Source: Diphasiastrum complanatum (Eukaryota > Streptophyta > Lycopodiopsida > Lycopodiales > Lycopodiaceae). Taken from it: DNA of 64,000 bases. The notes beneath the pieces were generated by a model, which was given only the letters and a program-made list of their open reading frames with translations, ran no database searches and had not been told where the DNA came from. The stretch spans positions 30,713,088-30,777,087 of the forward strand of contig CM055112.1 of NCBI GenBank assembly GCA_029204225.1. Reading direction: 5' to 3'. Shown here piece after piece: positions 35,961 to 49,189 of this stretch (position 1 is its first letter; each line of letters opens with the position of its first letter). The position numbers and the translations under genes are program-made.

Positions 35961-37456
35961 TTCTACAAATGTAATTTGTGACTTTCAAGAGACTAGATTT
36001 GAACATCTTCAACAATCTAGAAGGATCTACAGAAGATCTACTCACAAACCTAAGAATCAATCTTTACAGTAATGATTAGTCACTTGGAAACTTTGCTTTG
36101 ATCACTAAGACAAAAGCACACAATCTTTGAATCAAATCACTAAAGAAATCAGATCCAATCTCCTATTGGACTCATCAAATACCAATGACTCTTTCTTTTG
36201 AAAGTTGAAATGGATATGAAAAAGATTTGACACCTAGATTTTCCTTTTCACTTGACTAGTTCTCTCAACACTTGAGATTCTTGAACAAAAAATGGGTTTT
36301 GTTTCAAATACATGAAAATAAAACTTAATCACTACTTTTGGACTCACTCTTGACCCAAATAATCTCACACTTGAGATCTAGAATGAATTTTATTTGATTT
36401 GACAACAAACTATACCACCAATTTTTCACAAAGCTTAAAAAATTAGACAACTAGAGATTACAAAGATCTCAACCATGCATGAATACTCAGATATGGACTC
36501 CTCCTCATTCTAGACATCCAATGGAATCTCAAGTTGATCCTCACACTCTCACAAAGAAAGTTGAATAGAACTAATTTGAGTTTCATACATACTATGTCAA
36601 TTTCTGCTCAATAAATTGATTCAATCACCCCTATTGGATTCCACCAATTACTCTACTTCTTAAGACTTGGAATGAAATTCAAAATCAAAATTTGTGATTT
36701 TTCTCACTAAGATATTGTGCTTCAAAGAGCTAATGCCACTTAGAAAGATTTGATCACCTAGGAAGAGACAAACTCTCCACCAATAACGACACAAAATGAG
36801 CTTCTAGATCTTGCCTTCTACAAAGGAAGGAACTCTTAGAAAATTGGATCTCTCTCTACACATTTGTCATAGAAACCTTAATGACTCTTTTCAAACCTTA
36901 CAATCACTCAAACAAATTGAGTAGGGTTGAACAATGTGACTTGGATCTCAATCTCTTTTCTAGAACTCTCAATTTAAGCCAATCTATGTCAAATTCTACA
37001 AAAGATTTGCATAGATGCTCTATATGCACTAGAAACTCTCAAAGGTTTCACTTGGAGGACAGATCCAAAGATGTTTTCTAGCAAATTGATGCTTCTAAAC
37101 TTGACCCTATCACTCTTCAACAAATCTAGACTGATGGTACAATGGATTTCAATCTCACACCTTGCATATTACTCCTTAATCTATGATTTTTAGCAAAATC
37201 TCTCTTAACTTCAACATACACTCAAAAAATCAGAGAAGATCAATTAATGCACCTTTTTCAAACTTCAGTTTTAATTTTTTGGTTGATCTAATCCAAGAAC
37301 TAATCAAGGGATTAGACTCACTATAGAAAATGCTTGATTTTGCATTAAAAATCACTCAAATTGGGTATGTGAGTCAAATTTTACAAATTTTTGAAATTTC
37401 TGAGTCAAAACCGGAGCTGTACGGCCTCACACGTGTGAAAAGAGTTCCTATGTACT
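35961..37456 (-). other. Decayed copia 5' region, no gene called
   Basis: This lies between the minus-strand primer site at 37457-37470 and the gag/RT remnant. Occasional similarity to copia leaders is visible, including a CACACGTGTG motif near 37431. I recognise no intact gag domain, and the open frames are short. Confidence 0.35.
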
Positions 37457-37470
37457 AGGCTCTGATACCA
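37457..37470 (-). promoter_or_regulatory. Primer-binding site (initiator Met tRNA), minus strand
   Basis: On the minus strand TGGTATCAGAGCCT is immediately preceded by ..TTTTGCACA, an LTR-like end. This marks a minus-strand copia element whose LTR extends to higher coordinates. Confidence 0.85.
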
Positions 37471-38230
37471 TGTGCAAAAGAGTACAAAAAGGACCAAGAG
37501 TGGATCCTAATCTTATCCTCAAGAGGGATTGGTTGTCAGATTACTTGATCTATCAATCTACCTGAGATTAAGATCTATCTAGATCAATTCTAGACACAAA
37601 ATCCTAACAAGAACAATCATTAATTGAAGGTAGGTGTACTTTCTAGTTTCACACGTGTGAAACACTGTCTGAGTATGGACTCCAACCTGAAAATCAAGTA
37701 CACATTGATAGAACCTCAAAACAATCAAAACAAATGTAGACAAATGGAGAGAATCACTCAAATTGCTTTCAAAACCAAGATTGGTGTCTCACAATGATTA
37801 TGGCCAAATGTGGCTCTATATATACAATAAGTGAGAGCTCGTGGTACTGATCATCCCTCTGATCCCACATGTGTGAAGGTGCTTTGTCATATGATGATTC
37901 ATCATGCAAAACTGACACTTGGACAAAACCTTCTATTTTGGCACTTTTAGTCCATTTTCCTTCTATATGGAGATCTACTTGGAAATCTTCTAGAAGTCAA
38001 AATTAGCCTACTTCAGCTTATTCCACACATGTGAGCTGTCCTCTACACATGTGATATGACACCTAACCAAAGGATGTGGCTCATGCAATCAATAGATTGA
38101 TGCCATGTGTCATATGTCTAGAAAACTAGTTTTTGGCCTTTTTAGCCACTAGAACTTGAATTAAATCATATGTACAACCTATATGATTATGGTACATGAC
38201 AAGTACACTATTTTCACACGTGGAAACAGG
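37471..38230 (-). repeat. Copia LTR, minus strand
   Basis: It abuts the primer site. It contains CACACGTGTG (about 37652) and the variant palindromes CACATGTG and CACACATGTG (about 37864, 38025 and 38046), as in the other copia LTRs here. The outer end is not defined, because no paired LTR was identified. Confidence 0.5.
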
Positions 38231-39119
38231 CTCCACACATGTGTGTTTATCTATATACAAGATTTTTGGCCTCTACCAAGCTTATTTTTGCATTTTTCAC
38301 AGAGGAGAGATCCATAGAGGCTTGAAGATTCTTACTTGTAGGTGGAGGCATCATAGCTTGGAGTTGGGGAGAATCTTGGAGCTTGCAGGTTACTTAGAGG
38401 ATCTTTGGAGGCACTACCTTTGGATTAGGAGGACTTCTTGACTTCATTTGTAAAAATAAGACACGAGTAGGTATTGTGAAAGATTTCAGATCCTTAAGAT
38501 CCAATCTACTTGAATGATCTTTGGTTAGAAAGAGAAATACACTACCAATTTCACCACTGTAGAAAAATCAGCATCTACACACAATTTGAGATGCAAACAC
38601 TAATAGAACTTGATCAAACTTGAATGAAATGATTATGTACTGTTGCTGTCCGTACAAAACCAGCAAGCTATTGTATTTCACACGTGTGGATCCAAAAATA
38701 ACAAATATAGATCATTCTACACATAGAATTGCAAGCAATCACCAAGATAGTGCACCAATGGATAGTAGAACCCAAGAGAACCATGTATAAGCATGAAATG
38801 AGATAGAGAAGAGAGAAGATGACTCTCTCCATGAGTTACATCCTTTTATAGCAGGTCCAAACCCTATTTGGCCACTTGGCTTTCCCACCAAAATGCTAAC
38901 CCTACCAATTTTGGGTCTAGATTCAATGTACCCAACTTATTCAAATTGAATCTACTCAAACTCGCATTCTATCTTTCCCACACTTTCAAAAAGTGTTTAT
39001 TCAAATGAAATTTAGACTAATGAACTTTGAAAAGTCAACCTCTAAGTCTAAAACAAGTTTTGGCCTCAATATGCCAAATATGAAAATATTGCAAAATGTG
39101 ATGAAACTAGTTGAATCTT
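38231..39119. other. Copia LTR-like and undetermined sequence
   Basis: No gene is recognised. A CACACGTGTGG motif near 38680 and its position just past the RNase H end at 39120 suggest that part of 38641-39119 is the 3' LTR or untranslated end of the minus-strand element at 39120-39760. Confidence 0.35.
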
Positions 39120-39760
39120 TCACACTCCCTCTTCAACTAGTTTTAGCATAGACTTTGATAATACTCCAAGTGAAGTCCTATGCTTCATGAACAAGTCTTT
39201 TCCCAATGCTTTGGTGAAGATATCAGCTACACATTCCCTTGAAGACACATGTTGAAGCTCCACCTCCTTTGCAATGAGTCTCTCCCTCACAGAATGATAT
39301 TGTATCTCAATATGCTTGCTCCTAGCATGAAAGATACGATTGGATGCCATTCTTTGGGCTGATTGATTGTCACAAAAGATGATTGGGCTCTCTGAAAAAT
39401 CTAGCAAGTGAAGATCCTTGATCGTCCTCTTGATCCATACCATCTCCTTTGTGCAATGTGTAAGAGCTTTGTACTCGGCCTCACTAGATGACAATGAGAT
39501 AGTGGCTTGTTTCTTTGACATTCATGATATAGCTCCATCACCTATGAAAATACAATAAGAACTAATGGATTTCCTATCCATTACATCTCCAGCATAGTCC
39601 AAATCTGAAAATCCAAAAAGATTAGGTGATGATCCCTCATACAATATGCCAAAATCTTGAGTTCCAATGATGTACCTCAAAAAATCGCTTTCCTAGCTTC
39701 CAATGCTCCTAGCATAGTTTTTGCCAATAGAACTTTGATCCATCATGAGAATGATCTTCT
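39120..39760 (-). pseudogene. Ty1/copia RNase H, C-terminal pol
   Basis: On the minus strand a GFSDLDYAGD...RKSISSYCIF block is followed, after a TGA where Trp is expected (about 39522), by SKKQATISLSSSEAEYKAL, CDNQSAQRMASNRIFHARSKHIE in pieces, and CVADIFTKAL. It ends LVEEGV at 39120, close to the natural pol terminus. The RT domain upstream is lost beyond about 39760. Confidence 0.88.
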
Positions 39761-41640
39761 TCCTAAGAATAGATCTCCTTTCAATGATTATGTAATTCTC
39801 AAAATAGAAACAACCATAATTGATATAGAGAATAGTGTCCACTTGGGATGCTTCACTATTTCTTACATCAATTTTACATGTAAAAATGTGACTAGAACAT
39901 GAAGAATCAAATAGAATGTAAGTGAGATGATTCCACTATGCTTCCAACTCTGAACTCTCTGGAAAAATACAGCAAACAAACAATAAATGTGAGTGATCAA
40001 CTTTTGCTTGCATGTCTCCTCCTCCTTTGTCCTTTGTTGCCTTGTATCCACCATGAGACTCCATGAATGAGCCTCCATCTTCATCTTGCCACAAGAAACC
40101 ATCAAACCTTGGAAATCCATGAGTAGGTGAGTACATGAATGATGCAAATCCAGCATCACATGACTCCATAAACCAAGTAGTTTGCACTAGTCCATCTTCA
40201 AGATCTACTTGACACAAGAAAATGACCATGAATTCACCAAAAATTGACAATCTCCAAGTATTGGCAGCAAGTAAAAGTGTTTGTGCGCTACGGAATGAGC
40301 TATATTACTCTATCCCTAAGCATGACTACGCCCACCAGAAATGAACAAAACATTAGTGATAGAAATCTTGGTCGATCTGAGTACGTAGCCAAACATTAAC
40401 GAAACATTAGAAGAATAATTTGTCACGAACAACTAGACAAATTATTAGTCGCGAATGATTCATGAAGAGCTACACTGAGCTCGATTGATAATCAGATGCA
40501 AAATAGTCGCAAAAGCAAGACTAAATATTAGTCGTCAACAGCTAGACTAATAATAATTTGCTAAGAACAGATTACCAGATTGAGCAATAAGAGAGTCAGA
40601 CAGAATGTAGAAAAGCATTGCAATATTGACACAAATCTAAATGCAGAACAAAACATAGCTGTTATCAGATTAAGTATAGGAAAATATACATGTCAATAAT
40701 GCAGTGGAGCACAATAATGCGTGCTCTACAAAGCTAATTCAATATGTAAAAAGGAACAATACAAAAGAATCAATGCACAAGACATCTACTTCGTTTGTCT
40801 CCAATAAGCTTATGATGCTATTATTTTTCACACACTTTGAATACGCAAATGGTATTCAATATATACACAATTTACAGGTGTGCAGAAGAAGAAAGTACAA
40901 AGTGGATGTGTTGTCTGTAGGAGATCGTGGGTGGCTGCTGTTGTTGTCAAATCTGTTAGTACAATTGCGTGGGATGAGCGTGAAAATATCGCGACGTCAG
41001 CCTTTGCTAAAATGAACATTGGTGAAGATGGAAAAATGCGACACTCTGACCAAATGCCTTAGGATTTGATTTACAGGGTGCCTTCGCTTTTCCTAGGGCA
41101 CCTTCGGCATTTAGTAAGGAAGTGTTGTCTTTTTTGCCTATCACAAATCATGTTTAGAAACACAATGTCGCAATCCTGTGGAAAATTACTTTGTATTTAT
41201 GCAGATTGTGTGACAACATGAGTAAAAAATACAGCATGAGTGGAGGCAGATTAGAATAGGATTTAGGAGAGTAGAGGAGATAAATCCAACACTATCGAGG
41301 GACTTGATGTTTTAAAAATGATAGCACACCATGTGCTATCACTTCAGAGAAGGTATGAGTGAGGAAAACTCGCAAAACTCACAAATGATTTACTCACAAA
41401 ATGCCAAACCCCTGTAAGGAATAATATGGATGTTAGTCTCACAATATTCTAACAAGAATCCACTCATGGATGACATAATAAATGATTTGCTTATGAAATG
41501 CACAAATATTTCTTGAAAATGAATGATCTAAGATAGACTTCTAGCTCACTAAGAAGCTTCTAGTCTCATCCCAATCAGACTAGCCCAAGCTTGGATGATG
41601 GTATATTAATAGATTCATTGAAAATTCCTAACAATCCACT
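39761..41640. other. Gene-free spacer
   Basis: No domain is recognised. Minus-strand open frames at 39863-40250 lack known motifs. Around 40370-40570 a 'tagtcg' or 'aactagac.aattatta' theme recurs irregularly. Confidence 0.45.
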
Positions 41641-42051
41641 CCCTCAAAAGTTGATTTTTGCAGTCTCTTGCTTGAATTAACTTCACTCTCTCAAGATTTG
41701 AACAAATCAGATTTAATGAGCTGATCTAATGTTTCAAAAAAAATGCATCAATGATTCAAACCTCTATTAGATTATTAGCATTTGATAGATTGAAGCTAGA
41801 TCTAGACAATGCACTAAAAAGCTTGAAGTTTGGACAAGTATGCAAGATATTGGACAAAAACAAAGATGGAACTCCTTCACACAGGATCTGTACGGCCTCA
41901 CATGTGTGGAAAGTACACCTGTAGCCACAACTTGATTTGAACCATAACTAATGATGCCCACTCAAGATTAGATCAAAAACCACAAAATTCCAATAATTTT
42001 GATATGATCAATGCTTCATTTACATCCCTCTTGTACCAAGCTTTGATACCA
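41641..42051 (-). other. Copia leader and primer site, minus strand
   Basis: A minus-strand primer-site variant TGGTATCAAAGCTTGG lies at 42036-42051, next to an LTR ending in TTACA. The leader (to about 41640) contains 'ctgtacggcctcacatgtgtg', in two pieces matching the leader near 37420. Gag is not seen. Confidence 0.6.
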
Positions 42052-42594
42052 TGTAATTTTTCTAATTGACTAGAAAATGATTGATTAGTACAATCAATCT
42101 TCAAGAGGTGTCTATTAATTAGATCAAGATCTAGATGTAAATCTCTAACTATTTAGCAAGATCAGCAAATGTAATCTTCAATAAACATCAAGGGTGGTCT
42201 CACACATGTGGAATATAGTCCCTATATGGACTTTGAGTAGAGAGCAAAGTACAATACTTAATGATAGCTCACAAAGCATAAAATCATAATTCTATTGGTG
42301 AAATCATAAGGAAAATGCATAAGATCACAATATCTCATCAACTTCTCATTGAAATGGGTGATCTACTTGTAGATCAAGTACAAGCACGACTTGTATGTTG
42401 ATTCAGCAGATGTCTACATATGCACCTCTCATTATGATTGGACCTCATGATATCCACCTCACTTTTGGATTGGGCCTCATGATGTGCACCTCTAAACATG
42501 ATTGATCCACATGTAATGCACCTCTTAAAGTGATTGGTCTTGTGATCTACACCTAAATGTGATTAGGCCAAATGGATGCATTTCAATTCTAACA
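42052..42594 (-). repeat. Copia LTR, minus strand, TGTTAG...TTACA
   Basis: The minus strand reads TGTTAGAATTGAAATGC at 42594 and ends TTACA before the primer site. The U3 region (about 42420-42560) carries four or five diverged copies of a ~35-base 'gattgg.cct.atgatgtgcacctct' unit. This matches in kind the U3 repeats of the plus-strand LTR at 6550-6690. A CACACATGTGG variant lies near 42192. Confidence 0.7.
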
Positions 42595-42652
42595 TTATGT
42601 GACAAATGTCATTATCTCACTAGGATTCAAGTTTAAAGCCTATTGGCTATTC

Positions 42653-43656
42653 TGTTGGAGTTAATCTTCACACCGACTCACCTGAATTCAATTCCTAAGC
42701 ACAGTATACTATGTAAATATTCTCTCTCTATAATAGCATGCAGTCTTACTTGCATAAGTCGAACAATTGAAGAAGAAGCAGGATTGACTTTGTCGACTCA
42801 TCGACGTCTTGTCATCAACTCCATCAACATCTTTTCTAGGGCGAACCAGAAAACTCAACTTGTCACCTTCGATGATTGTCGACTATCACTAGTTCAAATG
42901 GAGCTCTTCCTCTGTCATGTCCGATGCAGACTATGTCACAGTTCATTTCAGAACTTTGTAGTAATTGCACTACTTCATGCTCGTTGTCCACACAGTTGTT
43001 ATAACTACCGCATGTATATATATATAACAACAACATATAGTAATGATGGAAAGAGGATGATGCATGAAACACATGTTATCAAAGTCAATTAACATAAGCG
43101 TGATTAAGGGTTCCTCCATGAACTCCACCGTATCAGAATTATTTGACTCCATCGAATCAGAGATTTTAGAGAGAGTGAAAGTAATTCAAGAAGTAGAGAT
43201 AGTATTCAATCTATATCTAGCATAGTAAGATCACATCACATAGTGCATTATTACTGTGAACCATTCTTGGGCATGTGATCATGATCTGATCATTGTATTT
43301 ACAACAGCTTAATGCAAATGATCTATTTCCTTATGTGTGTTCCACTGTCAAATGCTTTTTGATAATTTTTCTCTCATACACTGATACTCGCTTCTCGACT
43401 CAGACGATATCTAATCTCAAAGGAAGCATGGCTGTCACAGATGCCTAATTGTTTCGCTCCCTTCATGCTGTCAATGACACCTAATATTCATCTTGTCGAT
43501 CTAAGTAATAGTCTGAAACTATTGCTTGGAAAAGATCATGTTATAATTTATATGTTGAGTTATCCCTTGATTAGATCTCGTATCCAATAAGGGTGGTATC
43601 AAAGCTGATAAACAAAATATTCAAACACTATAATTTTGCATTCAAAGAATTCAACA
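42653..43656 (+). repeat. 5' LTR of another copia lineage
   Basis: The start TGTTGGAGTTAATC and an end near TTCAACA are inferred from the primer site at 43660. It is unrelated by eye to the CACACGTGTG LTR family. A primer-site variant TGGTATCAAAGCTG also occurs at 43594-43607, so the true LTR end could be about 70 bases earlier. No 3' LTR was found. Confidence 0.5.
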
Positions 43657-43659
43657 AAG

Positions 43660-43672
43660 TGGTATCAGAGCC
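43660..43672 (+). promoter_or_regulatory. Primer-binding site (initiator Met tRNA)
   Basis: TGGTATCAGAGCC lies 63 bases upstream of the first gag-region ATG. Confidence 0.85.
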
Positions 43673-43734
43673 ATTATAGGTCCAAATTATTATCAGTATT
43701 CAAGAATATTATATAATTTCTTAGATCATTCATC

Positions 43735-44361
43735 ATGGAATGTACATCTTCAGAATTTTGCTGATTAGCAAGTTCAGCGGAGATGACTTCCATGTGTGGA
43801 AAATTCAAAATGAAGATGATACTTACCAAAAAAGAACTGTGGGGATATGTCAACGGTTCAATAGCCAACCCGGTTGAACTTGATATGCTGACCGCTTGGA
43901 AAACTAAAGACGGCAAAGCTCTTGCCATTATATCTCTGAATCTTAAAGATTCACAAATAGGTTAGGTAGCAAATTGTTTTAGCTCCAAATAAGCATGGGA
44001 CATTCTTTCTGGTCTATATGAAACAACAGATGTATCGACTTATCTCTTCTTGAGAAAGAAATTTTTGACGCTCAAGATGAGTGAAGAAACCTCAGTCACT
44101 GTCATCTGAATGAATTCAAATCAGACGAAGATGCTAACATGTTTCTTTTGTCCAGTCTTCCTCCCTCTTACGACAACTTAGTATCGCTCTTGAGCAATGC
44201 TCCTAACCTGTCTCTACAAAAGTTGACAGCAAGTTTATTGCAAGAAGAAGTAAGAAGGAAAAGCTTATTTACATCGACTACAAAGGTAGTTGTCCTCTAT
44301 TTGAATAAGCAACAGTTCCAAAAAAAGAAATCTTCAAAGGACAAGAAACTACCTATCATCA
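43735..44361 (+). pseudogene. Ty1/copia gag remnant, cut by CACTA end
   Basis: Blocks are KFSGDDFHVWK (about 43770), then in another frame MILTKKELWGYVNGS and ALAIISLNLKDS. Further on is the SSLPPSYDNLVSLLSNA and LTASLLQEEVRRK segment (44150-44260). These are the copia gag N-terminal and UBN2-type regions. Frameshifts and stops break it. Coding similarity stops at 44361, exactly where a CACTACAAGAA terminus begins. Confidence 0.8.
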
Positions 44362-44800
44362 CACTACAAGAATTGCCGCGATTTTTGACGTGAAATCGCG
44401 TTTTAATTTTTTCTAGAATCGACGCGAGCATCTGAAAACGCGTCGCAATAGGGTCGTCGGAATTCGTCGTATTTAAAATCCGTCGGAATCCGACGACAAG
44501 CCCAAAACCAACAACCGGCCGCGAAAAACATTTTTCAGAAAACATGCCATGTGGATGTCGGATTCCGACGGCCCGACCACGTGGACGTCAGAATCTGACG
44601 TCCACATGGCAGGGGGAGAAAAAAACATGAAAAAGCCATGTGGCCAGGCTGTCGAAATCTGATGTCCATGTGGCAAGAAAAAAACTGTGAAATTTTTTTT
44701 TTTCGCATCTTTTTTTGTTTTGCCACATGGACATTGGATTCCGACAAAAAAAATTTCCATTTGTTTTGTTTTGCCATGTGGCCGTCGGAATTTAACACTT
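44362..44800 (+). mobile_element. CACTA-type DNA transposon end
   Basis: It starts CACTACAAGAATT, the canonical CACTA terminal inverted repeat, and interrupts a copia gag. Subterminal repeats follow: short inverted words such as CGTCGGAATCCGACG and 'ccacatgg.cgtc' at about 44440-44790. The opposite TTCTTGTAGTG terminus was not found by eye. A similar GACGTC-rich repeat block occurs at 49190-49425 and might be the other subterminal region or a separate insertion. Confidence 0.65.
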
Positions 44801-45079
44801 TTTTTTTCCTTTGGAATCCAATGGATTTTAAATGTGTCGAGATTTCGACCCTGATAAAAAATAGAAAAAAACTAAAATTTCATGATGCGAATTCTTCCTT
44901 CAATGTGGAGATTATGACAAGAATTGCAAATATACTATGTATGGCATACAGTACTACATAGCAACTAACCTCTTACAATCGTTTCAAACACGTGAAATGA
45001 ATATTTAGATCAACTATGATTCACAATATTAATCAAGTCACTAATACACTACGAACCCATTCGTTAACTGGTATGGAAA

Positions 45080-45421
45080 CTAGCATAAATTGCAACCAAA
45101 TATACTCCAATCGACAAGAAGTGCATACGAAAAATAAATGATTACGGAAAATGACAGATGAAAGAAACTGAAAATAGATAAAGCCATACCTATTTGTGAG
45201 TGCATATGCATGTAGCCGAAAAGTGAAGAAGTGCTAGTCATGAGTGCTTCAATTGATTCTACTATGTTTGTCACTCTGCTTATGGTGCCTCTTACATCCT
45301 TATGATTTGAACCCATTAGTGACATGTAGAATACATACAAGAAGTCTCTTGACGATAATTGTTTTGGAAGCTCAAAATGCTTGTTGTTGAAAAAATATAA
45401 TCCTTTGACACCCTTCTTCAA
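45080..45421 (-). CDS. Unrecognised ORF, possible exon
   Basis: I do not recognise this protein. Its first ~75 residues look coding-like (LPKQLSSRDFLYVFYMSL; NIVESIEALMTSTSS). They are followed by a plausible splice donor (CAAATAG|GTATGG, minus strand, near 45190), after which the frame becomes hydrophobic and random-looking. It sits 3' of a CACTA-type end and could be an exon of the transposon's gene or a captured fragment. Confidence 0.3.
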   Translation of the reverse strand: MKKGVKGLYFFNNKHFELPKQLSSRDFLYVFYMSLMGSNHKDVRGTISRVTNIVESIEALMTSTSSLFGYMHMHSQIGMALSIFSFFHLSFSVIIYFSYALLVDWSIFGCNLC

Positions 45422-45501
45422 AAAGCTCCCCTAAATTGTATGCTCAACAGAAATTTGCTCATTGATTTCTTGAAACCAGTGCTTCCTTTTATCTCTTTGT
45501 T

Positions 45502-46320
<819 letters not shown>

Positions 46321-47358
46321 ATGATGCATGCAGTGGAATACTACCTATTCCTTCAATCCTACGCTCTACATCATTAGCAGTATAGATTGATTTTTTTACA
46401 CCTAGATATGGCATGAGATTAGTGAAAGAGTTTCTAGAACTAGACATATGGGAACTAGCCCCACTATCTATCCACCAGACTTCTTCATTCTAAAAGGACA
46501 AGATGAAAAAGTAGACATCATTAATGAATCCTCTCTTTCACTCTCAACACCCTCGCACTCATCCTCATTAGTAAGGTTAGCTTGCTTAGATTGGTTCTTC
46601 TTCTTGAAACAGTTTGATGCATAGTGTCCTTTCATTCCACAGAAAAAACACTTGATCTTTGACAGCTTCTTCTTGCCACAGGATGTTGCAGTTTGTGAGG
46701 ATTGATCACACCTTCTTTGGCTTTGTCCTTTATGAAGTGTTGTTGTCCTTTGCCCTTGTCTCTTGACTTGTCTTTGATGAAGAGTGCTTTGTCATCTCCG
46801 CTATCTTACAATGAAAGTCTGTTGTTCCTTAGTATCTTGTTCTCGTCTGCTTTCTTCAGCAATGAGAACACCTTGCAGTGTCTCCAAGGATGGAAGATCC
46901 TCCCTGACAGCATAAGTCTGCACAATATTGTCATACTCATCTCTAAGTCCATTTAGGACTACTTGAACAAGTTCAGTGTTCTTAAAAGCATCACCAATAC
47001 CAGCTAACTCTTGATGAAGATCCTTAACTCTCATGACATATGATGAAGCACTCTCATCTACTCTCTGATAACTTAGAAATATTTGGTTTCTAAGTGTAAG
47101 CAATCTAGAAGTATTCTTGATTTCATAGATTGTTTTTAGAGTATCCCAAGCTTCCTTGGCATCATTGGTTACATTCATTTTTATGAAATGAAGGGCTATT
47201 TTGGTTCTTTTGTGAAATGTTGCAGCTTCATTAGGTGCAGCAGGTTCTTCTTCAGCTGCACTCACAATATCCATTACATCCTGAAGAATCAATAATGATT
47301 CCATTCTGATCTTCCACATTGCATAATTGGAAGATGCTAATCTCTCACTGTGTTCCAA
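46321..47358 (-). pseudogene. Ty1/copia gag-protease, minus strand
   Basis: The start EHSERLASSNYAMWK is at 47358. The gag domain (46801-47358, intact for 185 codons) contains EAWDTLKTIYEIKNTSRLL and LVQVVLNGLRDEYDNIVQ. A frameshift follows, then the zinc knuckle CFFCGMKGHYASNC (about 46640) and protease WWIDSGASSHM (about 46470). It ends within protease near 46321. It is closely related to the plus-strand copy starting at 47461. Confidence 0.88.
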
Positions 47359-47460
47359 GAAAGATCTTGCATAGGAGTTGGTAGCACACCTTTAAAGGAT
47401 CCTATAGTGAGAGAGAAGCAACATTTTTATTGTCTCATTACAAGGAGTCTTCACTATTAC

Positions 47461-48790
47461 ATGGCATCTATGGGCTCCTACCTATTGGAATCTAGTGAAA
47501 GACTATCCACCTCCAACTATTCTATTTGGAAGGTTAGAATTTAGTCAATCTTGATACTCCAAGATGTGATGGACATTGTACTTGGGATTGAGCAGGAGCC
47601 TCAAGTCCTTCAAGAAGTACAAAAGTACAAGAAGAGAGCTAGGATGGCTCTCCACTTTATCAAGATGAATGTCTCTAATGAGATTTTTAGAGAGATTGGT
47701 GATTGCAACTCAGCCAAGCAAGCTTGGGATACTCTCAAAGCTATTTATGAAGCCAAAAATACATCTAGGCTCCTCACTCTTAGAAATCAAATCTTCTAAA
47801 GTTCTCAAAGAGTGATGAGAGTGCCACTAATTATGTGTTGAGAGTGAAAGATACTCATAGGGAGCTTGCTTGCATTGGATATATCAATGTGAGCTAGTCC
47901 AAGTCATACTTAATGGCTTGAGAGATGAGTATGAGAACCTTGTCCAATCCTATGCCATCAAGGAGGAGCTACCTACTTTGGAGGCTTTGCAAGGAGTGCT
48001 AATGGCTGAAGAATCAAGGCATGAGAACAAGCTTTTAAGGATGGACAAATTGTCACTCAATCATATGGTGAAGTCAAAGTTTTATTTGCCAAGCACAAAG
48101 AGATGAGCAAAAAGCAACACCAACACTTCTCAGAGGACAAAGCAAAAGACCAAGATGAAGAGGATGATGATTCCTCTCAATATTCTACTTCAAAGAAGAA
48201 GAAAAAAGATGTTAAGTGCTTGTTTTGTGGCAAGAAAGGCCACTATGCCACCAATTGCTTCAAGAAGAAGAATCAATTCAAGCAAGCCAACATCTCTCAT
48301 GAGAAAGAAGACTTTATTGTAAGTGATGGAGAATGCTCACTTATGGCATCAAAATTCTCCTTTTCCACCTTCAAGATGGATGACTCTTGGTATATTGATA
48401 GTGGATCATCTTCACATATGTGTAGCTCCAAGAATTCCTTTCAACTATCATGCCTTATGGAGGAGTCAAGAAGTCCATATATATTGCAAGTGATCAAGAG
48501 TGCAAAATTGAAGGAGTAGGGACTATTCCCTTGAAGCTTGCATCATCAAAAGTTCTCTCTCTTCAAGAGGTTCTTTTTGTTCCCAAGATTACAAAGAATC
48601 TTATAAGTGTTGGCAAATTACTTGATGGTGTTTGATGTCAATTTCCATATTGACAATTGTGTGATCAAGAAGGATGGTGAGATTCTTGCGTATGGATCTA
48701 GATATGGAGGAATCTACAAATTGAACCCAAGAGAGAGTGCAAAATCTCTTGAGGTTGCTTATGTATCCAAGTCTTTAAAGGAGGATGATC
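47461..48790 (+). pseudogene. Ty1/copia gag-protease, plus strand
   Basis: MASMGSYLLESSERLSTSNYSIWK, in order, starts about 100 bases from the divergent copy. The gag domain follows, with a TAG near 47542 and frameshifts near 47800-47880. Then come zinc knuckle CLFCGKKGHYATNC (about 48220), protease WYIDSGSSSHMC (about 48390), LISVGKLL and a GSRYGGIYKLNPR tail (about 48700). It ends before integrase. It is the same subfamily as the element at 7.8 kb (SNEI.REIG and EVQKYKKRARMALH blocks shared). Confidence 0.9.
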
Positions 48791-49180
48791 ACACAAGATG
48801 CACATTTCTTCTTTCTTCAAGGTTTATGGTGCATGACCATCAAACACTATCTATTCATAATATTGTCTATTCAAACACTTAACACTATCTATTCAATCAC
48901 TTAACACTTAACACTGTCTATTCAAACATTTATCTTTCCTCTCTTCACTTTCTTTCACAAAAACAAACAAAACAAAATTTATCTTTCAAAAAAAAAGCAA
49001 AACATGAACTCCAAAAACTCCAAAGGCTTTCAACATCATCAAGCACTAACCTCTAAGCATCAAAAGCATGAACTAATCTTCAACAATCGCAATAATTACT
49101 CCAAAGATGCCTTCAATCGCTCCAACCTTCACATAACAAAGTAAGAAGAAAGATGCGGGATTGCACAAATTCAGAAAAAA
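48791..49180. repeat. Spacer with short tandem repeat
   Basis: About 48845-48930 holds a few copies of 'aacactatctattcaa' or 'cacttaacact'. No gene is recognised in the rest. Confidence 0.5.
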
Positions 49181-49189
49181 AAAAAAAAA

